The translations under genes were made by a program, and so were the position numbers. This document shows positions 47,873 to 57,905 of a DNA stretch of 64,000 nucleotides, in pieces; positions within the stretch are counted from its first letter, which is position 1, and the number at the start of each line of letters is the position of its first letter. The notes beneath the pieces are model-generated. The model was not told where the DNA came from. It worked only from the letters and a program-made list of their open reading frames with translations, and ran no database searches. This stretch comes from Nyssa sinensis (lineage: Eukaryota; Streptophyta; Magnoliopsida; Cornales; Nyssaceae): the NCBI GenBank assembly GCA_008638375.1, contig CM018043.1:36069981-36133980 (forward strand), in the 5' to 3' direction.

Positions 47873-48625
47873 CTGGTCCATCTATTAATGCACAGGCCCC
47901 CAGAGCCTGGTCCATCTATTAATGCACAGGCCTCCAGAGCCTGGTCCATCTATTAATGCACAGGCCTCTAGAGCCTGGTCCATCTATTAATGCACAGGCC
48001 CCCAGAGCCTGGTCCATCTATTAATGCACAGGCCTCCAGAGCCTGGTCCATCTATTAATGCACAGGCCCCCAGAGCCTGGTCCATCTATTAATGCACAGG
48101 CCCCCAGAGCCTGGTCCATCTATTAATGCACAGGCCTCCAGAGCCTGGTCCATCTATTAATGCACAGGCCTCCAGAGCTTGGTCCATCTATTAATGCACA
48201 GGCCTCCAGAGCCTGGTCCATCTATTAATGCACAGGCCTTCAGAGCCTGATCCATCTATTAATGCACAAGTCTTATGACTTGGTCCATCTATTAATGCAC
48301 AAGTCTTATGACTTGGTCCATCTATTAATGCACAAGTCTTATGACTTGGTCCATCTATTAATGCACAGGCCTCCAGAGCCTGGTCCATCTATTAATGCAC
48401 AAGTCTTATGACTTGGTCCATCTATTAATGCACAGGCCTCCAGGGCCTGGTCCATCTATTAATGCACAAGTCTTATGACTTGGTCCATCTAATAATGCAC
48501 AGGCCTCTAGAGCCTGGTCCATCTATTAATGTACAGGCCTCCAGAGCCTGGTCCATCTATTAATGTACAGGCCTCCAGAGCCTGGTCCATCTATTAATGC
48601 CCAGGCCTTCAGAGCCTGGACCATC
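47873..48625. repeat. Tandem array of 33-34-bp hairpin-forming units (about 22)
   Basis: Each unit has 'ggtccatctattaatgca' plus a short inverted repeat. There are two unit types: CAGGCCTCCAGAGCCTG (stem CAGGC/GCCTG) and CAAGTCTTATGACTTG (stem CAAGTC/GACTTG). The stem halves change together between types. The array starts 27 bases after the pol stop and lies between sense pol and the antisense genes. The outer element has a related array (53524-54030). Confidence 0.93.
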
Positions 48626-48954
48626 TTCAACTAGCGGGTTCTGTAATCCAGTCTATCCAAAGGCAGAAGTTCCGAGCACTTGTCAACTAAAGTTTACTAG
48701 AACGGAATACCTCGGATCTGACACTTACATTATTTGACTTATCTGTCAAATAAACCAGCACCATGGTTTCAACCAAAGGTGAAGTACTTTGATTCTGGCA
48801 TTTTTCTAAGTTTTTGATTTATTCTCAGAACAATCGGCAACGCATTAGAAGATGCTTAAGTTTCAAAAGAGCACATTCACAGAAAGTATCAGATCAGAGA
48901 AGAAAAAATTCAACTTTATTAATAACTCAAAAAGATTTACATCAGTACCAAAAA
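48626..48954. other. Spacer between hairpin array and minisatellite
   Basis: No gene is recognised. Related to 54031-54400 in the outer element ('gatccagtccatccaaaggc'), so it is part of the element body. Confidence 0.6.
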
Positions 48955-49091
48955 GCTATTACAGAAGCTATTACAGAAGCTATTACAGAAGCTACTACAG
49001 AAGCGATTACAGAAGCTACTACAGAAGCTATTACAGAAGCTACTACAGAAGCGATTACAGAAGCTACTACAGAAGCTATTACAGAAGCTAC
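48955..49091. repeat. 12-bp minisatellite, about 11 copies
   Basis: Units are GCTATTACAGAA with variants GCTACTACAGAA and GCGATTACAGAA. The outer element has only about two copies at 54440-54460, so the array expanded in the inner lineage. Because the unit is a multiple of three it stays open in several frames and creates spurious ORFs on both strands. Confidence 0.93.
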
Positions 49092-49326
49092 GCTTGGCAA
49101 CATAATGGCTCTTCTCCTGGGATGATAAAGGGGCACAAGATCCAAAACCTTCAAAACCGCCTTCATCGGCTCCATTTGAAAGGAAGGAACCCTGAACCCC
49201 AATCTGCATCACGTAGTACCCAGGCCATTTCATCATCACTATCACTGGTCCCATGACCAATGGATGATGAGGGCTCTGAGCCTCAGGAGACTTTTCATTC
49301 TCCACCTTTGTAATCGGCATGACTCC

Positions 49327-49674
49327 TCAGAAGAATAAAGCAAGGGTCTCTGCCAAGACACATGGTGGGGAAGGTAGCCCACCTTCAATCTTCTTCTTCA
49401 CACCGTCTGTTTCACCCCAGCCACTTAGAGCAAGGGTATCTGACAGAGCGTGAGGAAGGGGAGGCAACTCACCTTCGTCTTCATCACCAACACTCCAGGC
49501 CTCGGTTGAATCCGGGAGGGGCCACCACCAATCGGAGAAATCTCGACCGGATGCCAGAGGAAACAAGAAGACTTGGGCCTCTTTCAATCCTTCCTTGGAG
49601 ACTGAAAAAAGGGGGAGGTTAACTCTCAGCCACAGGCTCATTATTCCTAACTCAGGCAAGGAATCTTCCATCAT
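49327..49674 (-). CDS. aORF2, small antisense protein (inner element)
   Basis: The first in-frame ATG after a minus-strand TATA box is at 49674 (MMEDSLPELGIMSLWLRVNL), giving 115 aa to the TGA at 49329-49327. The core 'LRVNLPLFSVSKEGLKEAQV' is also present in the outer element's 167-aa product, so the ORF is conserved. In the inner copy a roughly 90-bp internal duplication ('EDEGELPPLP' against 'KKIEGGLPSPP') and the TGA truncate it. The same frame continues after the stop with 'MPITKVENEKSPEAQSPHH', homologous to the outer C-terminus. The function is unknown and I recognise no domain. It is acidic and lies antisense, downstream of pol. Confidence 0.5.
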   Translation of the reverse strand: MMEDSLPELGIMSLWLRVNLPLFSVSKEGLKEAQVFLFPLASGRDFSDWWWPLPDSTEAWSVGDEDEGELPPLPHALSDTLALSGWGETDGVKKKIEGGLPSPPCVLAETLALFF

Positions 49675-49772
49675 CTCCGGACGAATGGGAGAAACTCCGG
49701 CAGCATATAAGGCTTCTCTCACAAACAAATCGGGGAGCAAAAGGGTTGAGCGCAACCGTATGCCCCGTTTCC

Positions 49773-49781
49773 ATATATATA
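49773..49781 (-). promoter_or_regulatory. TATA box for antisense aORF2 (inner)
   Basis: The minus strand reads GTCTATATATATGG. It is conserved at 55058-55066 in the outer element and lies about 100 bases before the aORF2 ATG. Confidence 0.5.
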
Positions 49782-49859
49782 GACCCTTGAAGTCCAAAAG
49801 CCACCCAACTGAACCGTCGCAACGGTGAAAAAGAGAATGGCCTCGAAAACCCAAACGAC

Positions 49860-50488
49860 GGTCGAATGACTAAGCGGTGCATTAAATAAGCCTCTTTAAT
49901 ATACCAAGAGACAGAGTACAGAATTCTCAAGACAGAGACCGCAGTCCAGTACTTGAGCTCCCAAATCAATAAAGAGGGGAACAAAGTCTAAAGTAAATAG
50001 ACCCCCAATTCAAAGATTCAGACCTATTGGTCTTAACTATTTCATAACGGGTCAAGACACATAACAAAGACCAAGCAGATCGGATATATCCCAATCCCGA
50101 GTACTCAGCATACCGAGCATCATAATAACGAGCACAAGCTGCTCAGTTAACCTCACAGACTCTTAATTTAGAGCAGTCTATCTCAGGGCTCTACAGAGAT
50201 CCACTCCCGCTCTGTCAGGCTCTATCTATCTGGCTATATCTACTTTCTCGTCTTATTTTTATAAGGCAGATCTATATTCACTATTCAATGACAAGTATTG
50301 AAGATTGGAAAGCAATTGTTTGATCTAAAATGCAAAGGGTTCAGCGCAGCCACACTTGCAACAAAATTCACAAGAGGGAAAAATACAAGCAGAATCTGAA
50401 GAAAAGTCAATCTTATTGATCAAAAGGGAAAATATATTCACTACATCAAAAAAAAAAAAAAAAAAGAGAACCAAAAGCCTATAAAGCC
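49860..50488. other. Spacer between aORF2 and aORF1 (inner)
   Basis: No gene is seen. It contains an A run of about 17 at 50448-50465. On the minus strand this would include the aORF1 3' end and the aORF2 upstream region. Confidence 0.6.
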
Positions 50489-52394
50489 TCAAGATTTCCC
50501 AGAGGGGCCTGCGTCCTCTTCCAAATTAAGGGCACGAGCCCCAGCAGTCTTATCCGGATCAGGACGAGATGAGATAGGTTCAGGAGGAATGATTGATGAC
50601 ACATCAAAGTCCGGGAACTGAAGTTGGAATCTAGTTCGGAAATTCTCAAAGCCGAGCAGGATCAGGTCATCACCCATCTGATCAACTTCCTCTTTTAATT
50701 CCATCTCAGCCTCAGCTTTGGCTTGACCAACTGCCTTCTGAACCCTCTGATCAATGGAACTACGGAGACCAACCAACTCCGCCTCAAGCCTCTCAACCGT
50801 CTGAGCAAATATATCCCTCTCAGACTCTGCTACCTTAAGGCTGGTGGTAGCTTTCTCCAGACCCTCTTCAGCAGACTGAATTTTGGAACGGGCTGTTCCG
50901 AGCTCCAGTCTCATCTCGTTCACCTCCGTCCTCAGCTTCTCGGCCTCCTCAAGGCCCATGGGGGTCACCATCAGAGCAGCTAAACTATGCATGCTCTGTA
51001 TAAAGCAAGACAGATAAATTAGAGGGAAACAAATGAGCAAACAAAAGGCCAGGGAAAGGCTTCAGAAGTTACCTTCATCTGGAGAGTCATCATCTCAGTC
51101 ATCAATTTGGAGGGATCATCCCCTCTGTACCGATGCGGGCCCTGAGCCCATATTTGATCAAATGCCTTCTTGGCAATTTGATAATCCGGCTCAACAAATG
51201 GCTCAGAAGGTGCGGCAGGAGCTTTCCCCTTCCTAGACCTCTTGCTCGGACCAGGAGGAACAGCCGATACAGGAATGGCAGGCTCGGCTTCCTCAGCCTC
51301 GGCAGGGGAGGGCTCAGGGGAATCAGAGATCAGTCTCCTCCTCTTCACTTCTAAAGGAGCATCAGGCTCAGCTGGGGAGGAAGACTCCCCCACCACTGGA
51401 GGTTTCGGCACTTCCCATCTCGAGGCTAGCCTCCTCTTAAAATCTGCGCTACGGGTGGCCATCACTTGGTCCGGAGTGACGATAACAGTATGAGCCCGGT
51501 TAGAAGTTGAAAGCAAAGCCCGGTACTGATCCTGCAGAACCTTAGTAAACTTGGGCCTCTTCCGAGCACTCTTGACTGCACAAAGGAAATGAAAAATACC
51601 AAGTTTGTCAGTTCTGAGGATAGAAGCAAAGCTAAAGCAAACCCAAGAGAATAAGTCTCACCCCTATGGCCCGTAACACAAGGAAACGACGAGGTCTCTC
51701 CGGCCTGGAAGTCCTTATGCTCCCATCCTCCTCCAACGAAGAAGTACCACTTCTTCCACGTTTTGTTGGAAGTAGGAACGGAAGACAGGGGTCGAAACCC
51801 CTTCTCGAAGGACATATAATAGAGGCCCTCTGCCTGCTTGAACTTCAGATCCATATTGCTACGGATCAAGTCCAGAGACACGTCCACTTTGTTCAGGTGT
51901 CCCAGCACCATAAAACCTAGAAGATGCCGCCAGCTATTGAGATTCAGGTCGGCGGGGCAGAGCTTGAACCAACAGAAGAATTGCCTGACTAAATCCGGCA
52001 ATGGAAGCCTTAAGCCCATTTCAAACCAGGCGAGGAAAACACAAATCTCCCCGGCTTTAACATCTTGAGGACGGTCCATGGGTCCTGGAACTCTGCAAGT
52101 CACATTTGGGGGAAATTCGAATTTCACCCTCCATTCATCTAAGAGGCTTTGAGTGACGGCACTCTCACCCTCTTCTCTATGAGAAGACCTGCCAGAGGTC
52201 TCCCCGGCCCTGTCTCGGGGCTCTTCGAAAGCATCAACTATTCTAACCCCTGGACTAGGGGGAGGATCAACAGGTCTCTCCTCAGTAATTTCAAGAGCAG
52301 GGTTACCTACATCTCCTACAACAGGCGGACCAGCCATTTCAGAATGGTCTCCCACTCCCTCATTCACAATTTGAGAATCCGAAGGAGCAGACAT
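50489..52394 (-). CDS. aORF1, three-exon antisense gene, intact (580 aa)
   Basis: Exons on the minus strand are 52394-51662, 51575-51073 and 50995-50489. Introns are 86 nt (GTGAGACT...TGTGCAG) and 77 nt (GTAACTTC...ATACAG). Joined, they give one open frame of 580 aa starting MSAPSDSQIV. Residues 1-80 are acidic and proline-rich. Residues 81-225 (LPLPDLVRQFFCWFKLCP; LNLNSWRHLLGF; WKKWYFFVGG) resemble the plant 'putative gypsy type transposon' domain (PF04195). Residues 245-412 hold basic clusters (KRRRL, KRSRKGK) that could target the nucleus. Residues 413-510 are a predicted coiled coil and the C-terminus is acidic. The ATG follows a TATA box by about 170 bases. Antisense extra ORFs are known in Tat elements; their role is unknown. 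The outer copy keeps the same exon limits. Confidence 0.8.
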
Positions 52395-52565
52395 TGTTCT
52401 CAGACTCAAGAAGAAAGAAGCAAGAGAGGGGAAAAAATCAGTCGAACCTGTTTTCACTTAGGGGATCTGTATTCTTCAAGGTCGCACGAACCAACAATGG
52501 CGAATGGAATCTTCTAGCACAGTAAAAATGTCGAGGGAAAGGTCATTTCAAAAAATCTCATCCCG

Positions 52566-52575
52566 TATTTATAAA
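52566..52575 (-). promoter_or_regulatory. TATA box for antisense aORF1 (inner)
   Basis: The minus strand reads TTTATAAATACGGG. The same box occurs at 57897-57905 in the outer element, at the same distance from the ATG. Confidence 0.6.
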
Positions 52576-52792
52576 CACGGTATCAGAAGGGACCTACCAA
52601 GCCCAAACGCCATGACGGTTCAGAACAATGATGTTCTCGAGAAAACCAACTGTCCGCCCAGTGTAATTGTGACCTTGAGAAGACTTAATCACCAACTACG
52701 CAATAAATGGCGCCCCAACAATTGTCTTGGAAGGCGAACAAGCGAGATACATAACTCTCTCATCCCTAGTTACTTACATCAAACTAGGACTT

Positions 52793-52801
52793 AGGGGGGG
52801 A
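52793..52801 (+). other. Polypurine tract (inner)
   Basis: AGGGGGGGA lies five bases before the 3' LTR; it would prime plus-strand DNA synthesis. The outer element has GGGGGGGA at 58138-58145. Confidence 0.8.
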
Positions 52802-52806
52802 GTAAC

Positions 52807-53505
52807 TGGTATACCATAAAAGGACAAGCCAATCAACACTTGACACGTATGACCACAGTCCGATTTATGTTCAACTAGCATGATTCTTGCTCAGCCAATG
52901 ACATCCAGATCATCACATAAGGTCGGAAACGACCAACAAATATATCCAGAACTGACCACAGGGTCCAGACCATAGCTTCAGATCTCGTCGCCGCCTTAGC
53001 AGATTCCGAGCAGAGAATAAGGAAGCAGTCTCCAATACGGAAACTACCATTTGTGATTATCTCCGCCTTAGCAGATTCCGGGTAGAGGATAAGGGAGCAG
53101 TCTCCGATACGGAAACTACCATTTGTGATTATCTCCGCCTTAGCGGATTCTGGGCAGAGGATAAGGGAGCAGTCTCCGATACGGAAACTACCGTTTATGA
53201 TTATCTCCATCTACGACTCAATGCCCACAAGGAAACTGCAATCTCCGATGATCATATCCCTATATTCATGGCGTCGAATCCTAATCAACTTAGGAAAGCT
53301 TCGGCCTATATATTAAACCCTAGAGGTACGCTTAAAAACTCATGCTCATTCTTTGACTTTCAATACAGTCTTTCAAATTCCCTTACTTACTTAAGCATCG
53401 GAGCGGCTACCGCCGGAGCCAACCCGGTGGTCCTCTGATCATCTTTCTGAGTGTTCTACAGGTCACGGAGCCCTCACGTGTTGCGAGTCAAAAAGTGCAG
53501 CATCA
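52807..53505 (+). repeat. Inner element 3' LTR (699 bp)
   Basis: Same length and termini as the 5' LTR, with about five substitutions by eye, mostly C/T or G/A. It contains the 72-bp triplication at 52992-53207. Confidence 0.95.
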
Positions 53506-53523
53506 ACTTCCATGAAATATTCA

Positions 53524-54030
53524 TCTATAAATGCACGGGCCTCTAGAGCCTGGTCCATAATATACAAGTCTTTGCACTTGGTCCATCTATAAATGCACAG
53601 GCCTCTAGAGCCTAGTCCATAATGTACAAGTCTTAGTACTTGGTCCATTTATAATACATAGGCTTCTAGAGCCTGGTCCATAATATACAAGTCTTAGTAC
53701 TTGGTCCATCTATAATGCACAAGCCTCCAAAGCCTGGTCCATATTGTATAAGTCTTAGTACTTGGTCCATCTATAATGCACAGGCCTCCAGAGCCTGGTC
53801 CATAATGTACAAGTCTTAGTACTTGGTCCATCTATAATGCACAGGCCTCCAGAGCCTGTTCTATAATGTATAAGTCTTAGTACTTGGTCTATCTATAAAT
53901 GCACAAGCTTCTAGAGCCTGGCCCATAATGTACAGGTCTTAAGTACTTGGTCCATCTATAATGCACAGGCCTCCAAAGCCTGGTCCACCCTAATGTACAG
54001 GCCTTCCGAGCCTGGTCTATCTTCAATAAG
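53524..54030. repeat. Hairpin-unit array of the outer element, about 60-bp dimers
   Basis: About eight dimers alternate CAGGCCTCTAGAGCCTG-type and CAAGTCTTAGTACTTG-type hairpins separated by 'gtccatctataatgca'. The stems stay paired while loops vary (CTTAGT, CTTTGC). It is the counterpart of 47873-48625, but organised as regular dimers. Confidence 0.9.
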
Positions 54031-54452
54031 CAGACTCAGTGATCCAGTCCATCCAAAGGCCGAAGTTCTAAGCATCTTCGACCAAAATTCACGCAAGTCT
54101 CCCAGATCTGAACTCCTCAAAGCTGACACTTAGCTTATTTGGCTCATCTACCAACAAGCAACAAACAGTGCAAGTGCCGAATAGATTTAAAGAATATTGT
54201 TTCAAGACTTCAAGTTTTGTACAAAGTTTCTTTGATCTATTCTTGAGACATACAGAAGAATTATTTATCAGAAGTGCACAAAAGGGTGTTCTAACTCAGG
54301 AAAGCACATTCAAACAGAAAAGAACATCAGAATTGAGGAAAAAGAGATCAATTTTATTGATGATTCATAAAAGTTTACATTAGTACAAAAAGACTGGAAA
54401 TAAAACAGAGGCTACAATAGAGACATCATTACATAGGCTACTACAGAAGCTA
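54031..54452. other. Spacer of the outer element
   Basis: No gene is seen. It is homologous to 48626-48954 of the inner element and would be the 3' side of antisense aORF2. Confidence 0.55.
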
Positions 54453-54956
54453 TTACATCACTACGATCTGCAACCTCATGGCTTTCTGCCTGGGATGATA
54501 AAAGGGCACAGGACCCAAACTTCCATTACCGCTGCCGCCGGCTCCATTTGAAGGGAAGAGACCCTGAACCCCAATCTGCAGTAAGGAGCACCCAGGCCAT
54601 TTCATCATCACTATCATTGATCTTACGACCAACGAATGATGAGGGCTCCGGGTCTCAAGGGGCCTCCATTCATCTCCCTCAAAGTAGTGGTCACACCCCA
54701 GCCGATTTTGAGCAAGGGTCTCTGCCAAGACAAGAAGAAGATGAGGGGTCCCACCTTCGTCTTCACCACCAATGCTCCAGGCATCGGTTGAATCAATGAG
54801 AGTCCCCCACCAGTCGGAAGAATTTTGACCGGATGCCAAGATGGATAAGAGGACTTGTGCCTCCTTTAATCCTTCCTTGGAGACTGAATCAAAGGGGAGG
54901 TTAACTCTCGGCCACAGTTTAATCATTCCTAACTCAGACGAAGAATCATCCATCAT
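54453..54956 (-). CDS. aORF2, small antisense protein (outer element)
   Basis: ATG at 54956 (MMDDSSSELGMIKLWPRVNL) opens 167 codons to the stop at 54453. It is the longer form of the inner aORF2: residues 1-60 match it closely, then an acidic stretch 'GGEDEGGTPH', a hydrophobic segment 'SMIVMMKWPGCSLLQIGVQG', and a serine/glycine-rich tail. The frame is open upstream of the ATG to about 55139, but that part overlaps the TATA box at 55058-55066, so the internal ATG is preferred. Function and domain are unknown. It is notable that it is open in an otherwise decayed element. Confidence 0.5.
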   Translation of the reverse strand: MMDDSSSELGMIKLWPRVNLPFDSVSKEGLKEAQVLLSILASGQNSSDWWGTLIDSTDAWSIGGEDEGGTPHLLLVLAETLAQNRLGCDHYFEGDEWRPLETRSPHHSLVVRSMIVMMKWPGCSLLQIGVQGLFPSNGAGGSGNGSLGPVPFYHPRQKAMRLQIVVM

Positions 54957-55057
54957 CTCCGGGCGAATGACAAATTTCCGGCAGCATCTAGATTCTCTCT
55001 TACAAGGGAACAATTTGGGAACAAGAGGGTTGGGCGCAACCGTACGCCTTCGTTTCC

Positions 55058-55066
55058 ATATATATA
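55058..55066 (-). promoter_or_regulatory. TATA box for antisense aORF2 (outer)
   Basis: TCTATATATATGG on the minus strand, identical in core to 49773-49781. Confidence 0.5.
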
Positions 55067-55139
55067 GACCCTTGAAGTCCAAAAGCCACCCAACTGAACC
55101 ATCGCAACGGTTAAAAAGAGATTGGCCTCGAAGTCCCAA

Positions 55140-55812
55140 ACGACAATTGAATAAATAAACGGTGCATTAAATGTACCTCTTCGATATACCAAGAGAAAGG
55201 GTACAGAGCTCTTTGGACAAAAAACTACAGTCCGGCACTGAAGCTCCTGAACTAGCAAAGAAGAGGAAGGCAAAGTCTAAATGTACAAGCCTCCTATCCG
55301 GTATACAAACCCTCCAGTCTTATCTATTTTATGATAGGCCATTCATACGACAAAGGCCAATAGCTCTAATATATCCTGATCCTAAAGGCTCGGAAACAAC
55401 AATGTCGGTCATCGTAATGATGGGCACAAACTGCCTAGTTATTTTCACAAATCTTTGGCTCAGAACAGTCTACTTCAGAACTCTGCAGAATTTACTCCCT
55501 CTCTGTGTGATACAAAATCAGTATTGGGTTCTATTTATCTGATTATGTTTGCTTTCTTATCTTATTATGATGAGACAGTTGAAGCTAATCTACATTCACT
55601 ATTCAATTACAAGTACTAAAGCTCAGAAGGCAGCTATCAACTAAACGGACAGTTGGTCCGACATGCAATGGGCTCAGAACAGCCATACTCACAGCAAATT
55701 TCACAGAAGGGAACAACACAAGAAGAATTTGAAGAAAAAGTCAATTTTACTGATCAAAAGGGCATTTCATTACATCAAAATGACTGGCAGAAAACAAAAA
55801 ACTGATAAAGCC
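55140..55812. other. Spacer between aORF2 and aORF1 (outer)
   Basis: No gene is recognised. It is a diverged counterpart of 49860-50488. A plus-strand ORF at 55171-55542 has no homologue in the inner copy and is dismissed. Confidence 0.55.
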
Positions 55813-57728
55813 TCAAGCCTTGTCCGAAGGGCCTGGGTCCTCCTCCAAATGAAAGGCGGTAGCCCCAGCCGTCTTGTACGGATCAGGACCAGATGAGGCA
55901 GGTTCAGGAGGAACGATTGACGACATGTCAAAGTCTGGGAACTTAGCCAGGAATCTAGTTCGGAAGCTTTCAAAACCAAACCGGATCAGGTCATCACCCA
56001 TCTGTTCAACTTCCTCTCTCAATTTCGTCTCAGTCTCAGTCTTGGCATGATCAACTGCCTCTTGAACCTTCTGATCAAAGGTATTTCGGAGCTCGACCAA
56101 CTCCGCCTGAAGTCTTGCGACTTGCCGAGCATAGATGTTCCTCTCAGACTCTGCCACGGCAAGATTGGTGCTAGCTTCCTTTAGACCCTCCTCAACAGTC
56201 TGAACCTTGGATTGGGCTGTCCCAAGCTCCAGCCTCATTTCGTCCATTTCAGCCTTCAGTTTATCAGCCTCCTCGAGGCTCATGGGAGTCACCATCAAAG
56301 CAGCTAAACTGTGCATGCTCTGCACGACGCAAGACAGACAAGTTAGATTGAACGAACAAACAAACAGAAAGGACAAGAAAAGCTTCAGAGGTTACCTTCA
56401 TCTGGAGATTCATCATCTCATTCATTAACTTTGAGGGGTTATCCCCCTTGTACCGATGAAGGCCCTGGGCCCATATCTGGTCAAAAGCCTTCTTGGCAAT
56501 CTGGTAGTCCGGCTCATCAGACGGCTCGGACGGTACAGCAAGCGCCTTTCATTTCTGAGTCCTTCTGCTCGGAACGGAAGGGGCAAGAGGAACGGCCGAG
56601 ACAGGAACGGCAGGTTCGGCCTCTTTCTCGGCCTTGGCAGGAGCTGGCTCGGGAGAGCCAGAAACCAACTTCCTCCTTTTCACTTCCAGAGGAGGATCAG
56701 ACTCAACTCGGGAGGAAGTCTCCCCCACCGCTTGGGCTTCCGCTTCTGCCCATTTTGACATCAGCCTTTTCTTGAGCTCAGCACTACGAGCAGCCATCAA
56801 ATTCTCTGAAGTAATAATAGCAGTGTGAGCTCGGTCGAGAGTCGAAAGCAGCACACGGTACTGATCTCGTAGCACGTCGGTGAACTCAGATCTCCTCCAA
56901 GCTCTTTTGACTGCACATAAACAAGAAATGGTGTATCAGATTATCAGTTCGGAAGGAACAACGAAGCTAAAACAAACCTAAAGGAATAAGCCTCACCCTT
57001 ATGACCCGTGGCACGAGGGAATAGCGAGACCTCACCATCTTGGAAGTCTTCATGCTCCCATCCTCCTCCAACAAAGAAGTACCACTTCTTCCACGTTTTA
57101 TTAGAAGTGGGAACAGAGGACAAGGGTCGGAACCCCTTCTCAAAGGACATGTAAAAAAGGCCTTCTGCCTTTTTGAGCTTCAGATCCATATTACTACAGA
57201 TCAGATCCATGGATATATCTACCTCGTTTTTATGTCCCAACACTACAAACCCTAGAAGTTGCCGCCAGCTATTGAGATTCAGGTCGGTAGGGCAGAGCTT
57301 ATACCAACAGAAGAATTGCCTGACTAAATCCGGCAATGGGAGTCTCAAACCCATTTCGAACCAGGCAAGATAAACACATATCTCCCCGGCTTCAACATTA
57401 TAGGGACGATCCATTGGGCCTGGTACTCTACAGGTCATGTTTGAGGAAAAATTATACTTCACCCTCCACTCGTTCAGAAGGTCCTGAGTAACAGCACTCT
57501 CACCTTCTTCTCTATGGGAAGACCTACCAGAGGTCTCCCCAGCCCTGTTTGAGGCTCTTCAAAGGCATCAACTATCCTAACCTTAGGACTAGGGGGAGGT
57601 TCAACAGGCCTCTCCCCAACACCTTTGGGGGCAAGGTTACCTACATTCTCTACAGGAGACGGCACAGCCATCTCAGAGGGATTTCCTACCCCCTCACTTA
57701 CATTTGAGGATTCAAGAGGAGCAGACAT
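55813..57728 (-). pseudogene. aORF1 of the outer element, broken
   Basis: Exons by homology are 57728-56997, 56910-56396 and 56319-55813, with introns of 86 and 76 nt at the same places as in the inner copy. Exon 3 has exactly the same length (507 nt) as the inner exon 3, and its 168 residues align without gaps. A one-base loss at about 57550 shifts the frame in exon 1, and a TGA interrupts exon 2 at about 56549-56551. The PF04195-like segment is clear in 57462-56997. It supports the exon model and shows that aORF1 is an ancestral part of this family. Confidence 0.8.
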
Positions 57729-57896
57729 TACTCCCGGACTTAAGAAGAAAGAATCAAGAGAAAAGAAAAGATCGGTCGAACCTGTTCTAACTCAGGAAAC
57801 CGGTGTTCTTCAAGGTCGCACAAACTAACAATGGCGGACGAGATCTTCTAGCACAGTGAAAATGACGGGGAAAAGGTCATTTCAAATCTCACCCCG

Positions 57897-57905
57897 TATT
57901 TATAA
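57897..57905 (-). promoter_or_regulatory. TATA box for antisense aORF1 (outer)
   Basis: TTATAAATACGGGG on the minus strand, about 170 bases before the aORF1 ATG, as in the inner copy. Confidence 0.55.

Larger units (their letters stand above)
41366..53505 (+). mobile_element. Inner Tat-type Ty3/gypsy element, 12.1 kb, young
   Basis: LTRs of 699 bp each (41366-42064, 52807-53505) start TGGTATACC and end GCAGCATCA, with a perfect 5-bp duplication acttc (41361-41365 and 53506-53510). The two LTRs differ at only about five positions by eye, so insertion is recent. The layout is the same as in the outer element, into which it inserted about 25 bases after the pol stop. Pol is nearly complete but has three nonsense changes and one frameshift, so it would depend on helper proteins. 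The antisense aORF1 gene is open throughout. Confidence 0.95.

Noticed and set aside
48191..48388. Minus-strand repetitive ORF in the hairpin array
   Set aside because: Generated by the 33-bp units; other units of 34 bp break the frame.
47873..48625. CRISPR-like appearance of regularly spaced repeats
   Set aside because: Eukaryotic retrotransposon context, no unique spacers; the 'spacers' are themselves repeats.
48814..49256. Plus-strand ORFs over the 12-bp minisatellite
   Set aside because: The repeat is open in several frames on both strands, with no homologue in the outer copy.
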